Assembly: GCA_020746105.1 (NCBI GenBank)
Contig: CM036618.1
Coordinates: 127,028,191 to 127,092,190, forward strand
Direction of reading: 5' to 3'
From: Trogon surrucura
Taxonomy: Eukaryota; Chordata; Aves; Trogoniformes; Trogonidae
DNA length: 64,000 nucleotides
Shown: one piece after another, positions 47,150 through 58,948 of the stretch
Layout: every line of letters begins with the position of its first letter
Numbering within the stretch: the stretch's first letter is position 1
Notes under the pieces: model-generated
The model's input: only the letters and a program-made list of their open reading frames with translations
Told to the model about the DNA's origin: nothing
The model's database searches: none
Position numbers and translations under genes: made by a program

Positions 47150-50100
47150 AGATCTTTCATGGACTAAGCTCCTCGTTAGCTAACCTGGAAAAGAAAAACG
47201 TTTAGCCTTTGCTCGCAGTGAGAGGGAAAAGCAGTGCTGCTCTGCATCTCTCCTGGATTGCACTGCCACAGAACGACGCACGTAAGGATCTGAGCTATAG
47301 CACACCCTATTCTCGACTGAATCTCAAAATTCTGTCTAGCTCCCTCAGGATCTCTGATTGTAAAAGAAAATAGCGTTTATTTTTTCACCCAGACAGAAGG
47401 CGTAAGAAAGGAAAATTGGTGGTGTTTTACATCTCTCCCAGATTTCCCTGGATAGAATCACTAACCTCAAGGGTCTGAGCTATTTGAGAGGTGATGTCCT
47501 CGACTGAAATCATAAAATTCAACCTGCCCGAACATCCTCACTCCACAAGATGTATCTTTCCTGGACTAAGCTGGAAAAGAAGAACTCTTTAGCCTTTGCT
47601 CCCAGACTGATTGTGTTAGGAAGGAAAACCAGTGTTGCTCTGCATCTCTCCTGGGTTGCACTGCCACAGAACCACGAAGGTAAGGATCTGAGTTATAGCA
47701 CACATTATCCTCGATTGAATCTCAAAATTCTTTATGCCTCAGTCTGAATATCTGATTGTAAAAGAAAATAACTTGTTTTTTTTTTCTCCTAGATAGAATG
47801 CATCAGAAAGGAAAAATTGGTGCTTGTCGGCATCTCTTCCAGATTGACCTGCGAAAGAATCACTAACCTTAAGGATCTCATCTATTTGAGAGGAGATATC
47901 ATGGACTGAAGTCAGGAAATGTAAGCTTCTCCGAACTTCCTTCTTCTGGAAGATGTATCTTTCCTGGAGTAAGCTGGAAAAGAAGAAACCTTTAGCCTTT
48001 GCTCCCAGACTGATTGTGTTAGGAAGGAAAACCAGTGTTGCTCTGCATCTCTCCTGGATTGCACTGCCACAGAACGACGAAGGTAAGGATCTGAGTTATA
48101 GCACACACAATCCTCGATTGATTCACAAATGCCTTTTTCCCTCAGTCTTTATCTCTGATTGTAAAAGAAAATAACGTTGATTTTTTTCTCCTACACAAAA
48201 GGCTTCTGGAAGGAATCTTTGTGCTTGTCTATTTCTCTCCCACATTGACCTGCGAAAGAATCACTAACCTTAAGGATCTCATCTATTTGAGAGGAGATAT
48301 CACGGACTGAAGTCAGAAAATGTAAGCTTCTCCGAACTTCCCTCTTCTGGAAGATATATCTTTCCTGGGCTAAGCTCCTCGTTAGCTAAGCTGGAAAAGA
48401 AAAACGTTTAGCCTTTGCTCGCAGTGAGAGGGAAAAGCAGTGCTGCTCTGCATCTCTCCTGGATTGCACTGCCACAGAACGACGCACGTAAGGATCTGAG
48501 CTATAGCACACCCTATTCTCGACTGAATCTCAAAATTCTGTCTAGCTCCCGCAGGATCTCTGATTGTAAAAGAAAATAGCAATTATTTTTTCACCCAGAC
48601 AGAAGGCGTAAGAAAGGAAAATTGGTGGTGTTTTACATCTCTCCCAGATTTCCCTGGATAGAATCACTAACCTTAAGGGTCTGAGCTATTTGAGAGGTGA
48701 TGTCCTCGACTGATCTCAGAAAATGTAAGTTTGCCCAAACACCTTCAGTCCACAAGATAGATCTTTCCTGGACTAAGCTCCTCGTTAGCTAAGCTGTAAA
48801 AGAAAAACGTTTAGCCTTTGCTCGCAGTGAGAGGGAAAAGCAGTGCTGCTCTGCATCTCTCCTGGATTGCACTGCCACAGAACGACGCACGTAAGGATCT
48901 GAGCTATAGCACACCCTATTCTCGACTGAATCTCAAAATTCTGTCTAGCTCCCGCAGGATCTCTGATTGTAAAAGAAAATAGCATTTCTTTTTTCACCCA
49001 GACAGAAGGCGTAAGAAAGGAAAATTGGTGGTGTTTTACATCTCTCCCAGATTTCCCTGGATAGAATCACTAACCTTAAGGGTCTGAGCTATTTGAGAGG
49101 TGATGTCCTCGACTGAAATCATAAAATTCAGCCTGCCCGAACATCCTCACTCCACAAGATGTATCTTTCCTGGACTAAGCTGGAAAAGAAGAACTCTTTA
49201 GCCTTTGCTCCCAGACTGATTGTGTTAGGAAGGAAAACCAGTGTTGCTCTGCATCTCTCCTGGATTGCACTGCCACAGAACCACGAAGGTAAGGATCTGA
49301 GTTATAGCACACATTATCCTCGATTGATTCACAAATGCCTTTTTCCCTCAGTCTTTATCTCTGATTGTAAAAGAAAATAACGTTGATTTTTTTCTCCTAC
49401 ACAGAAGGCTTCTGGAAGGAATCTTTGTGCTTGTCTATTTCTCTCCCACATTGACCTGCGAAAGAATCACTAACCTTAAGGATCTCATCTATTTGAGAGG
49501 AGATATCACGGACTGAAGTCAGAAAATGTAAGCTTCTCCGAACTTCCTTCTTCTGGAAGACAGATCTTTCCTGGGCTAAGCTCCTCGTTAGCTAAGCTGG
49601 AAAAGAAAAACGTTTAGCCTTTGCTCGCAGTGAGAGGGAAAAGCAGTGCTGCTCTGCATCTCTCCTGGATTGCACTGCCACAGAACGACGCACGTAAGGA
49701 TCTGAGCTATAGCACACCCTATTCTCGACTGAATCTCAAAATTCTGTCTAGCTCCCTCAGGATCTCTGATTGTAAAAGAAAATAGCATTTAATTTTTTCA
49801 CCCAGACAGAAGGCGTAAGAAAGGAAAATTGGTGGTGTTTTACATCTCTCCCAGATTTCCCTGGATAGAATCACTAACCTTAAGGGTCTGAGCTATTTGA
49901 GAGGTGATGTCCTCGACTGAAATCATAAAATTCAGCCTGCCCGAACATCCTCACTCCACAAGATGTATCTTTCCTGGACTAAGCTGGAAAAGAAGAACTC
50001 TTTAGCCTTTGCTCCCAGACTGATTGTGTTAGGAAGGAAAACCAGTGTTGCTCTGCATCTCTCCTGGATTGCACTGCCACAGAACCACGAAGGTAAGGAT

Positions 50101-53100
50101 CTGAGTTATAGCACACATTATCCTCGATTGATTCACAAATGCCTTTTTCCCTCAGTCTTTATCTCTGATTGTAAAAGAAAATAACGTTTGTTTTTTCTCC
50201 TAGACAGAAGACTTCTGGAAGGAAAATTGGTGCTGGTCGGCATCTCTCCCAGATTGACCTGCGAAAGAATCACTAACCTTAAGGATCTCATCTATTTGAG
50301 AGGAGATATCATGGACTGAAGTCAGAAAATGTAAGCCTCTCCGAACTTCCTTCTTCAGGAAGATAGATCTTTCCTGGGCTAAGCTCCTCGTTAGCTAAGC
50401 TGGAAAAGAAGAAATCTTTAGCCTTTGCTCCCAGACTGATTGTGTTAGGAAGGAAAACCAGTGTTGCTCTGCATCTCTCCTGGATTGCACTGCCACAGAA
50501 CCACGAAGGTAAGGATATGAGCTATTGCACATACTATTCTCCATTGAATCTCAAAATTCTTTATGCCTCTGTCTGAATATCTGATTGTAATAGACAAATA
50601 AGGTTTATATTTTCTCCTAGATAGAATGCATCAGAAAGGAAAAATTGGTGCTTGTCGGCATCTCTCCTGGATTTCCCTGGATAGAATCACTAACCTTAAG
50701 GGTCTGAGCTATTTGAGAGGTGATGTCCTCGACTGATCTCAGAAAATGTAAGTTTGCCCAAACATCTTCACTCCACAAGATAGATCTTTCCTGGACTAAG
50801 CTCCTCGTTAGCTAAGCTGGAAAAGAAAAACGTTTAGCCTTTGCTCGCAGTGAGAGGGAAAAGCAGTGCTGCTCTGCATCTCTCCTGGATTGCACTGCCA
50901 CAGAACAACGCAGGTGAGGATCTGAGCTATAGCACACCCTATTCTCGACTGAATCTCAAAATTCTGTCTAGCTCCCTCAGGATCTCTGATTGTAAAAGAA
51001 AACAGCATTTATTTTTTTCACCCAGACAGAAGGCGTAAGAAAGGAAAATTGGTGGTGTTTTACATCTCTCCCAGATTTCCCTGGATAGAATCACTAACCT
51101 CAAGGGTCTGAGCTATTTGAGAGGTGATGTCCTCGACTGAAATCATAAAATTCAGCCTGCCCGAACATCCTCACTCCACAAGATGTATCTTTCCTGGACT
51201 AAGCTGGAAAAGAAGAACTCTTTAGCCTTTGCTCCCAGACTGATTGTGTTAGGAAGGAAAACCAGTGTTGCTCTGCATCTCTCCTGGATTGCACTGCCAC
51301 AGAACCACGAAGGTAAGAATCTGAGCCATAGCACACATTATCTTCGATTGATTCACAAATGCCTTTTTCCCCCAGTCTTTATCTCTGATTGTAAAAGAAA
51401 ATAACGTTTGTTTTTTCTCCTAGACAGAAGACTTCTGGAAGGAAAATTGGTGCTGGTCGGCATCTCTCCCAGATTGACCGGCGAAAGAATCACTAACCTT
51501 AAGGATCTCATCTATTTGAGAGGAGATATCATGGATTGAAGTCAGAAAATGTAAGCCTCTCCGAACTTCCTTCTTCAGGAAGATAGATCTTTCCTGGGCT
51601 AAGCTCCTCGTTAGCTAAGCTGGAAAAGAAGAAAACTTTAGCCTTTGCTCCCAGACTGATTGTGTTAGGAAGGAAAACCAGTGTTGCTCTGCATCTCTCC
51701 TGGATTGCACTGCCACAGAACAACGCAGGTAAGGATCTGAGCTCTAGCACACCCTATTCTCGACTGAATCTCAAAATTCTGTCTAGCTCCCTCAGGATCT
51801 CTGATTGTAAAAGAAAATAGCATTTATTTTTTCACCCAGACAGAAGGCGTAAGAAAGGAAAATTGGTGTTGTTTTACATCTCTCCCAGATTTCCCTGGAT
51901 AGAATCACTAACCTCAAGGGTCTGAGCTATTTGAGAGGTGATGTCCTCGACTGAAATCATAAAATTCAGCCTGCCCGAACATCCTCACTCCACAAGATGT
52001 ATCTTTCCTGGACTAAGCTGGAAAAGAAGAACTCTTTAGCCTTTGCTCCCAGACTGATTGTGTTAGGAAGGAAAACCAGTGTTGCTCTGCATCTCTCCTG
52101 GATTGCACTGCCACAGAACCACGAAGGTAAGGATATGAGCTATTGCACATACTATTCTCCATTGAATCTCAAAATTCTTTATGCCTCTGTCTGAATATCT
52201 GATTGTAATAGAAAAATAAGGTTTATATTTTCTCCTAGATAGAATGCATCAGAAAGGAAAAATTGGTGCTTGTCGGCATCTCTCCTGGATTTCCCTGGAT
52301 AGAATCACTAACCTTAAGGGTCTGAGCTATTTGAGAGGTGATGTCCTCGACTGATCTCAGAAAATGTAAGTTTGCCCAAACACCTTCACTCCACAAGATA
52401 GATCTTTCCTGGACTAAGCTCCTCGTTAGCTAAGCTGTAAAAGAAAAACGTTTAGCCTTTGCTCGCAGTGAGAGGGAAAAGCAGTGCTGCTCTGCATCTC
52501 TCCTGGATTGCACTGCCACAGAACAACGCAGGTGAGGATCTGAGCTATAGCACACCCTATTCTCGACTGAATCTCAAAATTCTGTCTAGCTCCCTCAGGA
52601 TCTCTGATTGTAAAAGAAAATAGCATTTATTTTTTCACCCAGACAGAAGGCGTAAGAAAGGAAAATTGGTGGTGTTTTACATCTCGCCCAGATTTCCCTG
52701 GATAGAATCACTAACCTTAAGGGTCTGAGCTATTTGAGAGGAGATATCACGGACTGAAGTCAGAAAATGTAAGCTTCTCCGAACATCCTCACTCCACAAG
52801 ATAGATCTTTTCTGGACTAAGCTCCTCGTTAGCTAAGCTGGAAAAGAAAAATGTTTAGCCTTTGCTCCCAGACTGATTGTGTTAGGAAGGAAAACCAGTG
52901 TTGCTCTGCATCTCTCCTGGATTGCACTGCCACAGAACCACGAAGGTAAGGATATGAGCTATTGCACATACTATTCTCCATTGAATCTCAAAATTCTTTA
53001 TGCCTCTGTCTGAATATCTGATTGTAATAGAAAAATAAGGTGTATATTTTCTCCTAGATAGAATGCATCAGAATGGAAAAATTGGTGCTTGTCGGCATCT

Positions 53101-56100
53101 CTCCTGGATTTCCCTGGATAGAATCACTAACCTTAAGGGTCTGAGCTATTTGAGAGGTGATGTCCTCGACTGATCTCAGAAAATGTAAGTTTGCCCAAAC
53201 ACCTTCAGTCCACAAGATAGATCTTTCCTGGACTAAGCTCCTCGTTAGCTAAGCTGGAAAAGAAAAACGTTTAGCCTTTGCTCGCAGTGAGAGGGAAAAG
53301 CAGTGCTGCTCTGCATCTCTCCTGGATTGCACTGCCACAGAACAACGCAGGTAAGGATCTGAGCTCTAGCACACCCTATTCTCGACTGAATCTCAAAATT
53401 CTGTCTAGCTCCCTCAGGATCTCTGATTGTAAAAGAAAATAGCATTTATTTTTTTCACCCAGACAGAAGGCGTAAGAAAGGAAAATTGGTGGTGTTTTAC
53501 ATCTCTCCCAGATTTCCCTGGATAGAATCACTAACCTTAAGGGTCTGAGCTATTTGAGAGGTGATGTCCTCGACTGAAATCATAAAATTCAGCCTGCCCG
53601 AACATCCTCACTCCACAAGATGTATCTTTCCTGGACTAAGCTGGAAAGAAGAACTCTTTAGCCTTTGCTCCCAGACTGATTGTGTTAGGAAGGAAAACCA
53701 GTGTTGCTCTGCATCTCTCCTGGATTGCACTGCCACAGAACCACGAAGGTAAGGATGTGAGCTATTGCACATACTATTCTCCATTGAATCTCAAAATTCT
53801 TTATGCCTCTGTCTGAATATCTGATTGTAATAGACAAATAAGGTTTATATTTTCTCCTAGATAGAATGCATCAGAAAGGAAAAATTGGTGCTTGTCGGCA
53901 TCTCTCCTGGATTTCCCTGGATAGAATCACTAACCTTAAGGGTCTGAGCTATTTGAGAGGTGATGTCCTCGACTGATCTCAGAAAATGTAAGTTTGCCCA
54001 AACATCTTCACTCCACAAGATATATCTTGCCTGGACTAAGCTCCTCGTTAGCTAAGCTGGAAAAGAAAAATGTTTAGCCTTTGCTCGCAGTGAGAGGGAA
54101 AAGCAGTGCTGCTCTGCATCTCTCCTGGATTGCACTGCCACAGTACAACGCAGGTAAGGATCTGAGCTATAGCACACCCTATTCTCGACTGAATCTCAAA
54201 ATTCTGTCTAGCTCCCTCAGGATCTCTGATTGTAAAAGAAAATAGCATTTATTTTTTCACCCAGACAGAAGGCGTAAGAAAGGAAAATTGGTGGTGTTTT
54301 ACATCTCTCCCAGATTTCCCTGGATAGAATCACTAACCTCAAGGGTCTGAGCTATTTGAGAGGTGATGTCCTCGACTGAAATCATAAAATTCAGCCTGCC
54401 CGAACATCCTCACTCCACAAGATGTATCTTTCCTGGACTAAGCTGGAAAAGAAGAACTCTTTAGCCTTTGCTCCCAGACTGATTGTGTTAGGAAGGAAAA
54501 CCAGTGTTGCTCTGCATCTCTCCTGGATTGCACTGCCACAGAACCACGAAGGTAAGAATCTGAGCCATAGCACACATTATCTTCGATTGATTCACAAATG
54601 CCTTTTTCCCTCAGTCTTTATCTCTGATTGTAAAAGAAAATAACGTTTATTTTTTCTCCTAGACAGAAGACTTCTGGAAGGAAAATTGGTGCTGGTCGGC
54701 ATCTCTCCCAGATTGACCTGCGAAAGAATCACTAACCTTAAGGATCTCATCTATTTGAGAGGAGATATCATGGATTGAAGTCAGAAAATGTAAGCCTCTC
54801 CGAACTTTCTTCTTCAGGAAGATAGATCTTTCCTGGGCTAAGCTCCTCGTTAGCTAAGCTGGAAAAGAAAAACGTTTAGCCTTTGCTCGCAGTGAGAGGG
54901 AAAAGCAGTGCTGCTTTGCATCTCTCCTGGATTGCACTGCCACAGTACAACGCAGGTAAGGATCTGAGCTCTAGCACACCCTATTCTCGACTGAATCTCA
55001 AAATTCTGTCTAGCTCCCTCAGGATCTCTGATTGTAAAAGAAAATAGCATTTATTTTTACACCCAGACAGAAGACGTAAGAAAGGAAAATTAGTGGTGTT
55101 TTACATCTCGCCCAGATTTCCCTGGATAGAATCACTAACCTTAAGGGTCTGAGCTATTTGAGAGGTGATGTCGTCGACTGAAATCATAAAATTCAGCCTG
55201 CCCGAACATCCTCACTCCACAAGATGTATCTTTCCTGGACTAAGCTAGAAAAGAAGAACTCTTTAGCCTTTGCTCCCAGACCGATTGTGTTAGGAAGGAA
55301 AAACCAGTGTTGCTCTGCATCTCTCCTGGATTGCACTGCCACAGAACCACGAAGGTAAGGATGTGAGCTATTGCACATACTATTCTCCATTGAATCTCAA
55401 AATTCTTTATGCCTCTGTCTGAATATCTGATTGTAATAGACAAATAAGGTTTATATTTTCTCCTAGATAGAATGCATCAGAAAGGAAAAATTGGTGCTTG
55501 TCGGCATCTCTCCTGGATTTCCCTGGATAGAATCACTAACCTTAAGGGTCTGAGCTATTTGAGAGGTGATGTCCTCGACTGATCTCACAAAATGTAAGTT
55601 TGCCCAAACATCTTCACTCCACAAGATATATCTTGCCTGGACTAAGCTCCTCATTAGCTAAGCTGGAAAAGAAAAACGTTTAGCCGTTGCTCGCAGTGAG
55701 AGTAAAAAGCAGTGCTGCTCTGCATCTCTCCTGGATTGCACTGCCACAGAACAACGCAGGTGAGGATCTGAGCTATAGCACACCCTATTCTCGACTGAAT
55801 CTCAAAATTCTGTCTAGCTCCCTCAGGATCTCTGATTGTAAAAGAAAACAGCATTTATTTTTTCACCCAGACAGAAGGCGTAAGAAAGGAAAATTGGTGG
55901 TGTTTTACATCTCTCCCAGATTTCCCTGGATAGAATCACTAACCTCAAGGGTCTGAGCTATTTGAGAGGTGATGTCCTCGACTGAAATCATAAAATTCAG
56001 CCTGCCCGAACATCCTCACTCCACAAGATGTATCTTTCCTGGACTAAGCTGGAAAAGAAGAACTCTTTAGCCTTTGCTCCCAGACTGATTGTGTTAGGAA

Positions 56101-56160
56101 GGAAAACCAGTGTTGCTCTGCATCTCTCCTGGATTGCACTGCCACAGAACCACGAAGGTA
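47136..56160 (-). repeat. Satellite sat2, right arm, minus polarity, higher-order
   Basis: About 45 monomers in reverse polarity with the same dimer and tetramer logic: the ggatctctgattgtaaaag landmark recurs near 47350, 48560, 48960, 49760, 50980, 51795, 52600, 53420, 54220, 55025 and 55830. The rare caatctttcgag monomer of the left arm was not seen here. Larger internal repeats include the gatatatcttgcctgg variant near 54020 and 55625 (about 1606 bp, four dimers). The array runs into an assembly gap, so its true end is unknown. Confidence 0.92.
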
Positions 56161-56173
56161 NNNNNNNNNNNNN
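56161..56173. other. Assembly gap (13 N) at the satellite edge
   Basis: Thirteen Ns interrupt a sat2 monomer directly after cacgaaggta. The right side is not satellite. The gap may hide any amount of additional array, or the join may be wrong. Confidence 0.98.
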
Positions 56174-57640
56174 TCACCCCTGGGCCTGGCCTGAAGTATT
56201 GCCAACGTGACCATAAGCGATCTAGATACTATGAATCAACACCAGTCTCCAAGCTTGCACATCGTAACACACAAAGTGTTGTTTCTTACAGGTAACTGTT
56301 GTGATAGGTTCTGGGAAGGTGGGAGCGATAATGCATTCAAGTTAGAGTTGTGTAGTGACAGGAGTTAGAAATAAGGTTACAACTTAGGATGGGTATTGAA
56401 CTATGTATTTTCTAACACCGAGTCCTCCAGAGATGACGGATGCGGTCCTGTGTCTGAGCACATCTCTTGGGAGCAGTCACACGCATCTATCGAGGCAGAA
56501 AGCCAGCTCCAAGCACTACGGACTCAAGCATACATTAGCAATACCTCCTATTTGCAGAAAATTGTTTTTGCTCTTTGAGACTCCAGCACAACGGTGTCGT
56601 GTCCTTTAGTCTCTATATCACACACCTCAAACTTGCACAAACTCTTCCGCAGGCTTCTCATCTCGGAGGACGTGACACCCTCTCTTTTTCCCCTTAGGTT
56701 TTAGAATGGGGCGGGGGGGGGAAGCATAAACCCCCACAACTGCTGCAGTGTCCTGAAGCTTCCTATTCAAGTCAACCGCCTGTAGCTGTAGTGGCCCGTA
56801 ACTCGAGGTGGACTGCAGTCCTTACAGGTTCCGCTCGTGGCTTCCGAGATCATTTTCCGTAACAGCCCGGCGCTGAAGATAAGCCACACTTCATTTCTTG
56901 TGCTCAACTGCAAAAAAACTTTTAAAAGAACCCCAAACGCCTAAGACTGACACAAAAGCCCACGCTATTTCTAACGACTTCAAGTTCTACCCAGAGCTGT
57001 CTGTGCCACTGCTGGCAAACACTGATTTCTCACCTACCTACGAGCTGTTTTTTCCACTGTCATATCCTGTAATGTTATTTCTGGACAGAAGACGCGTGTA
57101 CCCCCCCCCCCCCCCCCCAAGCCAACACAGACGTATTCTCAGCGTACGTGGAAGAGATCCGTGCCAGCTTTGAACCACAATCCGCAGTTTCTCCAGCTGC
57201 TCACCAACCTTCCACTTGTGCCATTTCACAATCCTGGGGTATTTTCCTCTCCTGTCTGTTGCCTCTCAAGACCAACTTCGGCGCCTTGTAGGTTACCTAC
57301 TGCGTATTCCAGGCCACAGCCACCTTCACGGAAGTAGTTTGACACCGCTTGCTTCAACATGCCCAGGAATAACAGATTTTGCTGCCCATTTCAGGTCGCT
57401 TCTAGAAAGGACATTGGCCAGTCTCTTCTCCAGCAGCCGTGTGGAGACCTGATGTTCTCCCTGCCCTGCTGCACTTTGCCAGCTGAACTGACTGCAACAT
57501 GGCCCCGATTCCTCACCAGCATTTGTGACCTGGTCCCATCCATCACACAGCTGGGAAGCTTCTCTGCTCTATTTAAAAGCACCACATTCAAAAGGTATTT
57601 ACCAGTGCTTTTGCCTTACTTACGTCAGAAATTTCATTCC
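56174..57640. other. Unique-looking sequence, no gene recognised
   Basis: About 1.5 kb without satellite, CR1 or clear LTR hallmarks. Open frames up to 91 codons lack recognisable motifs. It contains a G-rich run near 56710-56722 and an 18-base C-run at 57101-57118. Confidence 0.4.
57101..57118. repeat. Poly-C run of 18
   Basis: Eighteen consecutive Cs on the plus strand, inside otherwise ordinary sequence. The length is likely to be polymorphic or mis-sequenced. Confidence 0.9.
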
Positions 57641-57651
57641 AGATGCAAGGA

Positions 57652-57802
57652 GAGAAGCAACAGATACCCACCCAGTGTTTCCCACAAATTCTTATCACGC
57701 GCCACGGGGACTCGATCCCCTTCGACCGGACGCGAAGGCTCTGACCGAGCAGGACCAGCACGACTGACGGCCCTAGGACACCCCAAGAGAAACAGAAAAG
57801 AA
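57652..57802 (-). repeat. Duplicated exon-like block, copy 1
   Basis: About 150 bp nearly identical (about 90% by eye) to 58797-58948 in the same orientation. On the minus strand it begins with a pyrimidine-rich stretch ending in cctag (tttctcttggggtgtcctag), like a 3' splice site, and ends at a donor-like ctgg/gtgggta. Two reading frames stay open through both copies, one reading SVVLVLLGQSL. This could be a duplicated exon of a transcript or a fragment of a mobile element. I do not recognise a protein family. Confidence 0.6.
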
Positions 57803-58040
57803 GCTGGGCCGCTGCCACCAGGGTACGGGGGAAGAGAAACGCAGTACCTGTCCCGTCGTGCGGGGCCCCTCTGCAGCGTGGGAACACAGGGCAGCAACTC
57901 CAGCGGCACGGGCGAGACGACGAGCGGCCCGCGGCGATCCTCCCGGCACGGCAGCCACCAAAAGGCCCCTGGGGCTCTTGCCAGGGGCCCTTATATCCTG
58001 AGCGCCCTGGGAGGGGGAGACCACGATTAGTCCCATTGGC
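57803..58040 (-). mobile_element. GC-rich promoter/LTR-like segment, minus strand
   Basis: On the minus strand, TATAAG at 57990-57995 is followed by a GC-rich leader and a donor-like cag/gtactg near 57848. The segment is homologous in block order to 14090-14310 near the left satellites. The exon-like block at 57652-57802 lies downstream on the same strand. Together they could form the first exons of a transcript, or the U3-R-leader of an LTR element. Confidence 0.45.
57990..57995 (-). promoter_or_regulatory. TATA-like box
   Basis: TATAAG on the minus strand within ggatataagggcccc, conserved with 14273-14278 in the homologous segment. Confidence 0.4.
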
Positions 58041-58139
58041 ATCATTTGACCCACCCTCCTCTCCCCAGGGGCACAGCTGCCCCCGTGCACCACCTGGGCA
58101 ATCAAGGGACGCATTTAGGGAAAACAACAAGCATACTAC

Positions 58140-58470
58140 ACTCTAGTTTTAAGCAGCCAAGAAAATAAACTGCCTAATGCACCCAAGCGGTACCAGAAAA
58201 TGTCGGGGCAGGGATTGAAACAGATCCATCCCCAGCTGCCCTAGCGCTCGACCGGACCCGCAGTCCCTGGGGAGCCCCGGTTGCAGCGAGGGCTCGGAGC
58301 GCCTCTCCGGGCAATCGCCAGCTCCTAACGAGGTGCGCCCGCTCCAAAGTCGCCACAAGACGCTCCAGCTTTTACACTGGTGAGGAAACAAGCTTACAGC
58401 GCTTCAACCGCGGGAACATCTGGTGCCACCCTCCCTGCTGGATGCCACGCGAAGCCTGGCCGGGGCTAAA
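58140..58470 (-). mobile_element. LTR-like segment homologous to 21935-22195
   Basis: Shared blocks in the same order are gcgggaacatctggtg, tccagc followed by a TATA-like tttacac/tttatac, ccccggttgcagcgag and ggggagcccc. On the minus strand the TATA-like box is gtgtaaaagctgg near 58369-58381, compared with agtataaatgctgg in the other copy. The two copies look about two thirds identical. A dispersed, promoter-bearing pair again suggests LTR-derived DNA. Confidence 0.5.
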
Positions 58471-58796
58471 GTCGGTACTTGCCCAAGCTTTAACTTCTGC
58501 ACCTCCCGCATCCCTAGCGTGGGAGCCGCCGCTGCTCGGGGACACGCTGTGTGTTATTGGAAGTTACTGGGTCTCGGGCCGTGAGACCCGCCCGGTCGTC
58601 ACCAGCACGTTTCCCTGAAACACAGTGAACACGGGTATCGTTATGTCACGATTCATATTACGAAGACACACATCGGATAATCTCACCCAGATTTAAGTTG
58701 CCTTATAGGGGACACGAAACCTCAGGTCGTCTCATTAGTACCCACCAAACACTGCCAGGTCCTCGAGAACAAGCAAACCCACAGAGAGCTTGATCT

Positions 58797-58948
58797 TGGA
58801 CAGAAGCAACAAGTACCCACCCAGTGTTTCCCACAAATTCTTAACACACACCACGGGGACTCGATCCCCTTCAACTGGACGGGAAGGCTCTGACCTAGCA
58901 GGACCAGCACGACTGATGGCCCTAGGACACCCCAAGAGAAACAGACTT
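58797..58948 (-). repeat. Duplicated exon-like block, copy 2
   Basis: Second copy of 57652-57802, about 1145 bp to its right in the same orientation. It retains the pyrimidine-rich cctag acceptor-like edge and the gtgggta donor-like edge, while the flanks on both sides are unrelated to those of copy 1. Conservation therefore stops close to the splice-like edges. Confidence 0.6.

Noticed and set aside
27940..55854. A 66-codon frame (starting MLFSFTIRDPEG) and a 73-codon frame (starting MYLSWTKLEKK) repeated tens of times
   Set aside because: Repetition reflects homogenisation of the satellite. The frames are short, lie on opposite strands of the same monomers, and often break or change length between copies. 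A small translated product cannot be excluded but is not supported.
27321..56160. CRISPR-like array of direct repeats
   Set aside because: The repeats are about 200 bp, contiguous and without unique spacers, in a eukaryotic genome with bird retroelements.
27321..56160. CENP-B box in the sat2 monomer
   Set aside because: I looked for nTTCGnnnnAnnCGGGn and found only partial matches such as ttcgggcagg or ttcggagaag. None fits the required positions.
57359..58130. Overlapping open frames of 180-223 codons on both strands
   Set aside because: GC-rich sequence with several frames open at once; no domain is recognisable. The promoter-like and duplicated exon-like features are reported instead, without a protein call.
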